Positions 56,324-63,624 of a stretch of 64,000 bases of DNA are shown in pieces. Made by a program: the position numbers and the translations under genes. The DNA comes from Bacteroidales bacterium (GTDB lineage Bacteria; Bacteroidota; Bacteroidia; Bacteroidales; Muribaculaceae), in NCBI GenBank assembly GCA_014800815.1, contig JAAVFI010000035.1:1-64000 (forward strand). The letters run 5' to 3'. Each line of letters opens with the position of its first letter. Position 1 is the first letter of the stretch. The notes under the pieces are model-generated. The model made no database searches. It was not told the DNA's origin and saw only the letters and a program-made list of their open reading frames with translations.

Positions 56324-56773
56324 TTACTTTTCGGTGAAAGTTTCGTCCTTACCGTCTACGCGATAGATTACGCTGAGTACGTTGCTCTTGGCGTCATACA
56401 CGATTGTGAAGTTTGTAGCTTCGCAGTTGTGAGCCTGGCAAGCGTGAGCGGTATAGAGACCGTCCTTTTCTTCGATAGGAGTCTGAGTATTGAAGTTTTC
56501 AGCGAGATAGTCGTAGCGTTCCTGACCGATAAGTGAGACAAGGCGAGCCTTGAGAGCGGCATTTTCCATAAAGTCAACGTCGCGGGGATATTTGTCCACG
56601 CCGGCCTTGAAGAGTTCGGCTACAGAGTCAGTTGCTTCAGTTGCAGCAGTTTCGGGCTGAGTTGTTGTTTCAGTTGTTGTTTCAGTTGTTTTGTCTGCAC
56701 TTTTCTGGCAAGATACCATGGGCACGAGCAGAGCTGCTGCGCCTACCATAGCTAAAATCAGGTTCTTTTTCAT
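56324..56773 (-). CDS. Ivy-like lysozyme-inhibitor lipoprotein (putative)
   Basis: A 149-residue lipoprotein: signal peptide with Cys22 (VPMVSC), then a threonine-rich linker (TTETTTETTTQPE, 29-41). The domain (about 70-149) has AHACQAHNCEATNFTIVYD. The CQAHNC at 112-117 lines up with CKPHDC, the lysozyme active-site-plugging loop of Ivy, and the flanking pattern (LIGxxxxxYL... NxxTxTP... KSNVLSVIYR) also fits. If right, it would protect the cell wall against host lysozyme. The rest of the match is weak and the call is inference. Confidence 0.55.
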   Translation of the reverse strand: MKKNLILAMVGAAALLVPMVSCQKSADKTTETTTETTTQPETAATEATDSVAELFKAGVDKYPRDVDFMENAALKARLVSLIGQERYDYLAENFNTQTPIEEKDGLYTAHACQAHNCEATNFTIVYDAKSNVLSVIYRVDGKDETFTEK

Positions 56774-56829
56774 ATTTAGAGCTGTTTATTGTTATATCTT
56801 ATTCTATAACGCACAACAGTCCGAAAGGT

Positions 56830-56985
56830 TCACGGAAGTAGAATTTTTTTTGAAAAATTTTTCTCCAACCCGATGAGATACTCCTTGATTACACTACCTG
56901 CGGCATAGTTTCCTATTCCACCCGCTGCCGGCACAACTCTGTGGCATGGGATAAACACGTGAAAGGGATTGCGCGCACAGGCAAT
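56830..56985 (-). pseudogene. truncated duplicate of the ogt 3' end
   Basis: On the minus strand this fragment translates to ACARNPFHVFIPCHRVVPAA and continues GGIGNYAAGSVIKEYLIGLE. It matches residues about 109-158 of the intact ogt at 59459-59947. About 130 nt align with roughly eight mismatches. An in-frame stop lies just upstream on the same strand, so there is no N-terminal domain. The catalytic Cys is retained but it cannot be functional alone. Confidence 0.9.
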
Positions 56986-57440
56986 CGACTTCAGCGCTTA
57001 TAAAAACGCAGGGCTTGACATTAAATAATGCAATGAAAAGTCTATTTGCTGCCGATATCAATTGCTCGCTGTGTCGGTCAAAATCTTAGTGAAATTGCAT
57101 TTCCTGAAATATCGTGAAAATCGACTGATAAATAATCCGTAATTTTTGTGAATAACATCTTGCCGAGAATGTGTATCACAAAATAACAATTCTGTATAAG
57201 AACAAGTTATACAATGATATTCGCATGTGACCTGATGTAAACTTTTTGAAGTTTGTAGTGGCTTCAGACATCCCCCACCGCCCTATGGCTCGTTTTGGCC
57301 CTTGCTCTTATTTTAGCGGAATATGCAGACGATGTACTGTAAAATCACTGTCGTGAGGGTCAAACTTCCATTCGTCGAAAATTGACACTTACTACAGCTC
57401 CGCTTTTTCCTTCGATGCAGATTTTCAATCAAGGCGAGGG
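56986..57440. other. AT-rich spacer in the island, no gene
   Basis: No coding frame is supported here. The first 230 nt are AT-rich. At 57340-57400 is a CTGTA...TACAG-bounded segment with GGTCAA and TTGAC inside, faintly like the ends of an IS21-type element. I see no transposase, promoter or tRNA. Confidence 0.4.
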
Positions 57441-57444
57441 GTTA

Positions 57445-58095
57445 TATGTTGGCGATGTGCGGTCGAGCAAGATCGCCTGAGACGTAAGCGTGGAGGACGT
57501 CATCGATTTGCCGCTTGCGTAGCAAGAACGAGCGAAGCGCACTCGGAGCAAACAGCACAGAGTGGGGCGTGGAACTTGTGGAGCGATAGGCTCTTTGTCG
57601 TGGGCTTGCCTCAGACTATGAACCGCCCCCTCTGTGACGTGAGCAGCAGGCTGCTCGGAGTAAGAGAAGTTGGCGTACTCCCGACGGAGAAGGAGGCGAG
57701 GATTGCTGAGTGTGTATCGGGGCTTGGGGTTGGGGTCGATACCAGGAGCGAGGAATGAAGGCGGCTACATCCTCTATGGGTGGGAGGAACGTGGCTTGGT
57801 TATGGAGTCAGTGCGATATGGAGAAGGGTGCGAAGCAGACCGGCGCCGACAGCTCGGAAAAGCAAGTGGAGGTTTCTTTGCAGAGCAAAGCGACAAAGCC
57901 AGAAAATACGGGCTGACAGTTAAATGGATGCGTGCCAACACTATATGCGTAGCTGCAGGTGACGGCGGAAGCGAGAATGTAGCCGTCAAAGAGAGCTTGT
58001 GACCGTATGCGTAATGGGGCGAGTCGCACCCCGACGCTGGAGAGTTGCGAAGTAAAGCGTAATGAAGAGGGCTGACGTAATCTCTCGCCCCGAAA
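57445..58095 (+). ncRNA. candidate large structured RNA of unknown family
   Basis: The plus strand is purine-rich and lacks a convincing gene. It holds at least a dozen perfect local helices: 57451-57456/57472-57477; 57481-57485/57497-57501; 57514-57518/57522-57526; 57529-57532/57542-57545; a 13-bp stem 57556-57569/57624-57636 with one bulge, enclosing 57581-57584/57590-57593 and 57603-57605/57608-57610; 57641-57646/57651-57656; 57657-57662/57676-57681; 57714-57719/57737-57742; 57876-57881/57885-57890; 57961-57966/57982-57987; 58016-58019/58029-58032; 58040-58044/58082-58086. I could not match it to a group II intron (no domain V, no RT), RNase P, tmRNA or rRNA. Ends and strand are inferred. 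Confidence 0.5.
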
Positions 58096-58218
58096 TCGTA
58101 ACGGACACTATTCTTAGCGGAACCTCTGTAGCCGAGAACAGCGCTAAAACCATTTACGCCACGAAGTTACCGCCCGTTAAAAGCGGTGGGAAAGACGCGA
58201 AAATTCAGGAACTTTTTG

Positions 58219-58226
58219 TACCTTTG
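58219..58226 (+). promoter_or_regulatory. -7 element of the island membrane-protein gene
   Basis: TACCTTTG matches TAnnTTTG and ends 8 nt before the ATG at 58235, predicting a leaderless mRNA. The gene therefore seems able to be transcribed apart from the candidate RNA. Confidence 0.6.
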
Positions 58227-58234
58227 TAGATGTT

Positions 58235-59005
58235 ATGGCATACTTCAAAATCAAAATAGACAATTCTCCTGACGGTAAGAAGAAAAATTTTAGAATAGGT
58301 ATAAAATTAATACTGCTCATTATGGCAGTAAATATTATTCCGTATATCTACTCACATTCGGAGTTCGGAATGATTAGAGAAGCAAGAAGTAGATATAATT
58401 GCATAAATTCGAGGACATCCGGATATTTTGAATATCTTGAAAAATATCCAAATGGGAAATATGCTAAAGAAGCAACCACGATTTTAAAAGCGTCAAATTG
58501 CTTGACTCCTACAGAATGCATGGAAAAATGGGAAGAAATTACCATCAGATATATTACGGGAGAGCCAACAGGTCGGTACATATTAGCTAAAAATGTAGTT
58601 ATGACATCGCCAACTGGAGTAAATGGTGGAAAGTGGAATGCTAAGATAAAGAAAGAAACTGAAACCTCTGAAATTTGGTATTTAGATTTTTGTCCTGAGT
58701 CAAATATGGATAGATATAAGGATCATGGTAATTTCTTAATGCTACGATATAAGGCATTTGATTCAAAGACTTCTGAACAATCCATTCGTTTGGAGTTTGT
58801 AAATCATAAAGGTTACAAATTTCCCCAATCTTTCAATTATCAACTTGATAGATGGAAAAATGAAAAAGCAAAGGTGAAATTTGTTGGATTCACTAACGAC
58901 AATCCTCATGCTACTGAATATGTCCCCACTCCGAATGGGAATGGTAGAAAAAAAGAAACTACTTGGGTATGTTATAGTGATCCCGAATTTACGATTCAAT
59001 TTTAA
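58235..59005 (+). CDS. AT-rich orphan membrane-anchored protein, 256 aa
   Basis: I do not recognise this protein. One membrane helix lies near 23-41 (GIKLILLIMAVNIIPYIY), after a lysine-rich start. Residues 55-80 hold YFEYLEKYPNGKYAKEATTI, which resembles the repeat start of tetratricopeptide-like or BamD-type sequences. The rest is a lysine- and tryptophan-containing region suggesting a beta-rich extracytoplasmic domain. Base composition is much more AT-rich than neighbours, a sign of transfer. It has its own -7 element and sits between the candidate RNA and an ardA remnant. Confidence 0.75.
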   Translation: MAYFKIKIDNSPDGKKKNFRIGIKLILLIMAVNIIPYIYSHSEFGMIREARSRYNCINSRTSGYFEYLEKYPNGKYAKEATTILKASNCLTPTECMEKWEEITIRYITGEPTGRYILAKNVVMTSPTGVNGGKWNAKIKKETETSEIWYLDFCPESNMDRYKDHGNFLMLRYKAFDSKTSEQSIRLEFVNHKGYKFPQSFNYQLDRWKNEKAKVKFVGFTNDNPHATEYVPTPNGNGRKKETTWVCYSDPEFTIQF

Positions 59006-59061
59006 TAACAACAAGAGGCTGCCCTTTCGGAAAGGCCCTGAAGTGGAGAGAGGAATGAGGG

Positions 59062-59357
59062 TCAGAGAACGCGGAATACGCGATTATTTGCGCCCATATT
59101 GTAGTCATACATGAACAGTTCGCGTCCGAAAGCTTCGTAGTCGAAGTAATTAGCGAGATTACCCATCATCTTTTCAGATTGTAACATTCTTCAACGATGT
59201 GCCGGGCGAAATCTTCTTCGCTATCCTATCCGCCGCAGTAGGCTTCCTCGAAGTAGTCGAGCGAGTCGTTAAACTCCATATAGTAATCGACCGCTTCGGA
59301 GCCGTGCTTGTAGCACATTTCCGAGTATTCGAGGATATTATCGGCTGTCCGAAGCAA
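59062..59357 (-). pseudogene. ardA antirestriction pseudogene
   Basis: Read on the minus strand, one frame gives LEYSEMCYKHGSEAVDYYME and FNDSLDYFEEAYCGG, ending at a TAG. Past that stop the same frame reads DSEEDFARHIVEECYNLKR, and after a one-base shift MMGNLANYFDYEAFGRELFM then YDYNMGANNRVFRVL. These are the middle and end of ArdA, a DNA-mimic antirestriction protein of conjugative elements. The start is missing, one stop is in frame and one frameshift is present, so it is dead. Confidence 0.88.
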
Positions 59358-59412
59358 TTACTACTTTTGCTCATGGTTATTGTAGGTTTGTTTGGCGAAT
59401 CAAAGTAACCAT

Positions 59413-59451
59413 TTAGGGCTACTCCTGCAATAAGTGCCAGCCCTAATTTTT
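59413..59451 (+). terminator. intrinsic terminator between ardA remnant and ogt
   Basis: TTAGGGCT (59413-59420) pairs with AGCCCTAA (59439-59446) and a five-T run follows. It reads on the plus strand, so it could end the transcript of the 58235 gene. Confidence 0.6.
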
Positions 59452-59458
59452 CAATCTT

Positions 59459-59947
59459 TCAAAAAAGTTTAGCGGACAGTAATATTCTTTTTGAAAAAAT
59501 TTTCTCCAACCCGATGAGATACTCCTTGATTGCGCTTCCTGCGGCATAGTTTCCTATTCCGCCCGCTGCCGGCACAACTCTGTGGCAGGGGATAAACACG
59601 TGAAAGGGATTGCGTGCGCAGGCCGTGCCTACGGCTCTCACAGCGCCGGGGCGTCCTATTTCAGCCGCGATATCTGAATAAGTGGCTGTACTGCCGTAAG
59701 GTATTTTGGCAAGTGTTTCGCGGACGGCTACTGCGAAAGGCGTCGCATTGCAGTGGTCAAGTCGGGGGAGGGCGGGAAGTTTCTTTCCCGAAAAATAGCA
59801 GTCGAGCCAGTGACACGCCTTTTTGAGAATTGAGGACTCGGACTCGTGCGCCCCGTTTCCTTCCGTCCACAGGCACGAAGTCAGGCACTCGTCTTCAGCG
59901 CTTAGGCACAGAGTGCCGTACGGAGCCTTATAGTAGATACATTCCAT
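59459..59947 (-). CDS. ogt: methylated-DNA--protein-cysteine methyltransferase
   Basis: A 162-residue suicide repair enzyme that removes O6-alkyl groups from guanine. The active-site PCHRVV has Cys121, the helix-turn-helix ARG-finger region reads YSDIAAEIGRPGAVRAVG and NPFHVFIP precedes the active site. Its 3' end is duplicated at 56830-56985, across the accessory island. Confidence 0.95.
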   Translation of the reverse strand: MECIYYKAPYGTLCLSAEDECLTSCLWTEGNGAHESESSILKKACHWLDCYFSGKKLPALPRLDHCNATPFAVAVRETLAKIPYGSTATYSDIAAEIGRPGAVRAVGTACARNPFHVFIPCHRVVPAAGGIGNYAAGSAIKEYLIGLEKIFSKRILLSAKLF

Positions 59948-60050
59948 AGTATATCAAAAAAGAAAAGACCGACAGCCATGCGACTATCGGTCTTATATTC
60001 TTTCAATCCCTTAAGAGATCTTTGAATTAAAATTCAAATACACTCTAAGA

Positions 60051-60221
60051 TTATTCGCCGGGGATGATAGCTTCGCTGGGGCATACAGAAGCGCAAGTGC
60101 CGCAGTCGATGCAAGTGTCGGGATCGATGTGATAGATGTCACCTTCTGAGATAGCGCCAACGGGGCACTCGGGGAGGCAGGTGCCGCAAGCGACACAGCT
60201 GTCGGTAATTACGTAAGCCAT
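60051..60221 (-). CDS. ferredoxin with two [4Fe-4S] clusters
   Basis: A 56-residue electron carrier: MAYVITDSCVACGTCLPECP and CIDCGTCASVCP. Each half has a C-x2-C-x2-C-x3-CP motif, so it is an 8Fe-8S clostridial-type ferredoxin. Gene order gives no partner; glmM lies upstream and ogt downstream. It has a 95-nt gap from glmM, so it may have its own promoter. Confidence 0.95.
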   Translation of the reverse strand: MAYVITDSCVACGTCLPECPVGAISEGDIYHIDPDTCIDCGTCASVCPSEAIIPGE

Positions 60222-60316
60222 TGTAGTGTTAATTTAAGAATTTACGGAATATTGTCTATTTGTTTGTGGATGCAAATTTAGTGCTTTTTTCGTATCGCAC
60301 CAAAAAATGCGCCTTA

Positions 60317-61705
60317 TTATTTCACCATTTCGTCGATTACGCTCTTGATGGAAGCGGCAAGTTTCTCTGCCTCAGCCATTGAGTGTGCTTCTGCGTAGAT
60401 GCGGATGATAGGCTCGGTATTCGACTTGCGGAGGTGTACCCACGATTCTGCGAAGTCGATCTTCACGCCGTCGATATCGGTGATAGTTTCCGACGAGAAT
60501 TTCTCCTTAACAGCCTCGAGGATAGCGTCTACGTCGATGTCGGGAGTAAGTTCGATTTTCGATTTGAATATTTCGTAGGCGGGATATTCCTTGCGGAGCT
60601 CGCTTACCTTCTTGCCCGATTTGGCAAGGAGAGTGAGGAAGAGCGCGATACCTACCATAGCGTCGCGGCCGTAGTGGAGGGCAGGGTAGATTACTCCGCC
60701 ATTGCCTTCGCCACCGATTACGGCGCCGATTTCCTTCATCTTGGTGGTAACGTTTACCTCGCCAACGGCTGCAGCCTCGTATTTGCCGCCGTGTTTTACG
60801 GTTACGTCGCGGAGTGCGCGCGATGAGCTGAGGTTGCTCACGGTGTTGCCGGGAGTGTGTGCGAGCACATAGTCAGCCACGGCTACAAGAGTGTATTCCT
60901 CGCCGAAGAAGTCGCCGCCGTCGGAGATAATGGCGAGACGGTCGACGTCGGGGTCTACTACAAAGCCTACATCGGCACCGCTCTTACGGGTAAGTTCGGC
61001 AATGTCGGTAAGGTTTTCGGGGATAGGTTCGGGAGTGTGAGCGAAGTGGCCTGTGGGCTCGCAGTTTATGGTCACAATCTTCTTCACGCCGAGAGCTTTG
61101 AGAAGCTCGGGCACTATAGTACCGCCTACCGAGTTAACGGCGTCGACAGCCACTGTGAAGTCTGCCTTGGCGATAGCCTCGGCATCGACGAGCGGGAGAG
61201 CGAGTACCTGCTCGATGTGGCGGCGCACGTAGGTATTGTTGGTGAACACGTGGCCGAGTTCGGTCACGGGAGCGAACTCATAGTCATCGGCAGCAGCGAT
61301 GCGGAGCACTTCGGCACCTTCGGCAGCGTCGAGGAATTCACCGCGCTCGTTGAGGAGCTTGAGGGCATTCCACTGCAGAGGGTTGTGCGAAGCGGTTATA
61401 ATGATGCCGCCGCAAGCATTCTCGCCCGTTACGGCAAGTTCGGTTGTCGGGGTTGAGGCAAGATCGATATCTACCACGTCGAAGCCCATGCCGGTGAGCG
61501 TACCGGTCACAAGGTTGCGTACCATGGGGCCCGAAAGACGTGCGTCGCGGCCTACTACGATAGTACGGGTAGTGCGGGTTGTGGTCGATGCGATGAATTT
61601 TGCAAAAGCAGCGGTAAACTTTACTACATCAAGCGGAGTGAGGCCTTCGCCTACGGGGCCTCCAATTGTACCGCGGATTCCTGAGATAGATTTGATAAGA
61701 GACAT
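60317..61705 (-). CDS. glmM: phosphoglucosamine mutase
   Basis: GlmM makes glucosamine-1-phosphate for UDP-GlcNAc, feeding lipid A, peptidoglycan and the nonulosonate genes. The 462-residue protein has the phosphoserine loop TASHNPLQ (Ser106), metal-binding DPDVDRLAI, the sugar site GEGNGG and RKSNTEPIIRIYAEA. The catalytic loop and sequence resemble the Bacteroidetes-archaeal GlmM/phosphomannomutase branch, so the exact substrate is moderately sure. Confidence 0.9.
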   Translation of the reverse strand: MSLIKSISGIRGTIGGPVGEGLTPLDVVKFTAAFAKFIASTTTRTTRTIVVGRDARLSGPMVRNLVTGTLTGMGFDVVDIDLASTPTTELAVTGENACGGIIITASHNPLQWNALKLLNERGEFLDAAEGAEVLRIAAADDYEFAPVTELGHVFTNNTYVRRHIEQVLALPLVDAEAIAKADFTVAVDAVNSVGGTIVPELLKALGVKKIVTINCEPTGHFAHTPEPIPENLTDIAELTRKSGADVGFVVDPDVDRLAIISDGGDFFGEEYTLVAVADYVLAHTPGNTVSNLSSSRALRDVTVKHGGKYEAAAVGEVNVTTKMKEIGAVIGGEGNGGVIYPALHYGRDAMVGIALFLTLLAKSGKKVSELRKEYPAYEIFKSKIELTPDIDVDAILEAVKEKFSSETITDIDGVKIDFAESWVHLRKSNTEPIIRIYAEAHSMAEAEKLAASIKSVIDEMVK

Positions 61706-61709
61706 TTTC

Positions 61710-61877
61710 TTAAGGAAGTCTTGTAAGTTAGTTTATATTACAATTTGAAGTAGGTATGAGCAAGATTCGTTCTTGCGAAGAAGGAGTTATGGGGCTCCAT
61801 AATGACTGATGAGTAAGCACGAAGATTGCCATAACTACTCAAAGATTGATATAAACTAATTTTCATGACTTACTTAA
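61710..61877. repeat. imperfect 29-nt inverted repeat before glmM
   Basis: Arm 1 is 61710-61738 and arm 2 is 61849-61877, matching 25 of 29 when inverted. Between them are a GCAAGA/TCTTGC and a TTATGG/CCATAA hairpin. The first arm is 5 nt from the glmM start codon. The outer 17 nt of arm 2 (61860-61876) recur exactly at 63608-63624, just after the flavodoxin stop. It may be a small MITE-like element or a leader structure. Confidence 0.55.
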
Positions 61878-61896
61878 ACGTCGGGTTATAATGCTG

Positions 61897-62457
61897 TTAC
61901 TGTTTTAACTCGTATGTAAGTTTCCAGAGATAAGGCTGGACATTGGCCTGCTCGCTTGTGGGGCCCATGGTCGACTTGATGACTATCATCACCTCGCAGT
62001 CGATAGGCAGGAGGCTCAATGGGAACTGCACTCCGTAGCCCCAGGTGTACGACGACTCAATCTGATAGTTGTTGTAGCGGAACCAACAGGGGCTCAGCGA
62101 TATATTGTTGCCCTCTCCGTCGGGCAGCTTGCCGTTGGCATAGCTCAGGAGGTTGTAGCGGGTGTATCGGAAGTAGATCTGGTCGTTGGTCTGAGCCATG
62201 TTGCCCTTGGTACCGGGGTTGAGCACGCGCATATACATTGAGCCGTCTTCGTCCATGCGGTAGAAGGGTGCGTCAGGTCCGGTGATGAATACTGTGTCTT
62301 CCGGCACGTCGAGAATCACCGTATTGTCGGCAAGATAGTTGTTTACAGCCATATCCTGCTCGTTGAGGTACTCGGCGTATGATTTCGAGTTGTCACACGA
62401 CGCGGCAACTGCAACCATTGCCAGAGCCAGAGAAGCCTGATAGAGATACTTCTTCAT
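61897..62457 (-). CDS. DUF4827-like lipoprotein
   Basis: A 186-residue lipoprotein: LYQASLALAMVAVAASC lipobox, then SYAEYLNEQDMAVNNYLADN and a domain ending FRYTRYNLLSYANG... WGYGVQFPLSLLPIDCEVMI, which has an FKBP-like flavour seen in DUF4827. It has no clear catalytic residues. The frame extends to 62586 but the ATG at 62457 makes a proper lipoprotein signal. Lies downstream of the DHH phosphoesterase by 16 nt. Confidence 0.8.
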   Translation of the reverse strand: MKKYLYQASLALAMVAVAASCDNSKSYAEYLNEQDMAVNNYLADNTVILDVPEDTVFITGPDAPFYRMDEDGSMYMRVLNPGTKGNMAQTNDQIYFRYTRYNLLSYANGKLPDGEGNNISLSPCWFRYNNYQIESSYTWGYGVQFPLSLLPIDCEVMIVIKSTMGPTSEQANVQPYLWKLTYELKQ

Positions 62458-62473
62458 ATTTTGTAGTTTCTGT

Positions 62474-63505
62474 TTACTTGTGAAGGTAAAGTTCTTTGTT
62501 GGTATCCAGCAGAGCCCTGAACGCTTTTGCGGCCTCTTCGAGGTCGCCCTTGAATTCTCCGCCTGCGGCATTGAGGTGTCCGCCACCGTTGAAGTGCTCC
62601 TCGCAAATCTTGTTCACGGGGAAATCGCCCTTGCTCCGCATGGACACTCTTATGCAGTCCGATTCCTGCCTCATGAAGCAGCTGTACACAATTCCGGGAA
62701 TTGCCAGCGGACGGTTTACGAGTCCTTCGGTATCGCCTTTTGTATAGTGGAAGCGGTTCAGCTCGTCGCGCGAGAGGGTGATGAGGGCTGCGCTTTGCTC
62801 GGGGAATATCTCCATTTTCTTGAGCAGAGCATACGAGTTGAGTCGGATGCAGTTTGCCGAGAGAGTATTGAACAGGAGATTATAGAGTTTTTCCTTATCG
62901 GCACCCTTCTTGACGAGTTCGGCCGTTACGGTAAAAAGCTCGGGGTCGGAGCAGTTGTAGGCGAAGTTGCCGGTATCGGTCATCATGCCCGCCAGAAGGC
63001 ATTCGGCTGCATTGCGGTCGATAAATCCGAAAAGTTCGAGGCGGCAGAGAAAGCGGAACAGCAGGTAGCACGTAGCTGCCATGTCGGGGTGCGAGATTAT
63101 TACCTCGGCATCCATATCCGGGTTGAGATGATGATCTATGAGTATCTTCGGGGCTTTAGCTGCGGCGAGAGTATCGGCAAATCGGCCTGTGCGGCTTGTC
63201 TGGTTGAAGTCGAGGCAGAGAATTAGGTCGGCTTCTTCTACTAGCTGACGGGCGAAGTCGGGGTAGCGCATAGCGTCTACAAGCTCGCGAGCACCGGGCA
63301 GCGAACGAAGATTTTCGAGAGGTGCGTCGGGTACGATAGCGCGTATTTCCTTGCCGAGCGACGAGAATACATGCACTGCTGCCAGCGACGATCCCACGGC
63401 ATCGCCGTCGGGACCTGTGTGGCACACGGTTACAATTTTCTCGGCATGCTCTATGAGCTTGCGTGCTTTAGCTATCTGTGATTCGTTGATTCTGCGTGTT
63501 ATCAT
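62474..63505 (-). CDS. DHH-family phosphoesterase (NrnA-like)
   Basis: A 343-residue enzyme with DHH and DHHA1 domains. Motifs: CHTGPDGDAVGSSLA (N-terminal Asp ligands), LCLDFNQTSR, ILIDHHLNPD (the DHH signature) and GGGHLNAAGGEF (DHHA1). Members hydrolyse nanoRNA, pAp or cyclic-dinucleotide products; NrnA-type is likely. A -7 element precedes it. Confidence 0.92.
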   Translation of the reverse strand: MITRRINESQIAKARKLIEHAEKIVTVCHTGPDGDAVGSSLAAVHVFSSLGKEIRAIVPDAPLENLRSLPGARELVDAMRYPDFARQLVEEADLILCLDFNQTSRTGRFADTLAAAKAPKILIDHHLNPDMDAEVIISHPDMAATCYLLFRFLCRLELFGFIDRNAAECLLAGMMTDTGNFAYNCSDPELFTVTAELVKKGADKEKLYNLLFNTLSANCIRLNSYALLKKMEIFPEQSAALITLSRDELNRFHYTKGDTEGLVNRPLAIPGIVYSCFMRQESDCIRVSMRSKGDFPVNKICEEHFNGGGHLNAAGGEFKGDLEEAAKAFRALLDTNKELYLHK

Positions 63506-63522
63506 ATCGGCGAATTATCCCG

Positions 63523-63530
63523 CAAATATA
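63523..63530 (-). promoter_or_regulatory. -7 element of the DHH phosphoesterase gene
   Basis: On the minus strand TATATTTG matches TAnnTTTG. It lies 17 nt before the start codon at 63505. Confidence 0.55.
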
Positions 63531-63538
63531 CGAAAATT

Positions 63539-63571
63539 GCCCCAAGGGCTCTTATAAAGACCACTTGGGGC
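63539..63571 (-). terminator. hairpin after the flavodoxin gene
   Basis: GCCCCAAG (63539-63546) pairs with CTTGGGGC (63564-63571). On the minus strand AATTTTC follows, a short T-run. A smaller TTCTTA/TAAGAA hairpin lies next to it. Confidence 0.55.
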
Positions 63572-63624
63572 AATAATATTTTAAGAATTCTTAATACTAA
63601 GAAAGTCTTTTCATGACTTACTTA

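Noticed and set aside
57576..58002. Frames at 57576-57758 and 57670-58002
   Set aside because: They overlap the candidate structured RNA, overlap each other, and give arginine-glycine-rich products with no family features.
57445..58095. Group II intron as explanation of the structured region
   Set aside because: No domain V hairpin with the AGC...GTT pattern and no reverse transcriptase were found, although a 5' GTGCG is present near 57456.
59199..59408. Hydrophobic plus-strand frame
   Set aside because: It is antisense to the ardA remnant and has no promoter or family features.
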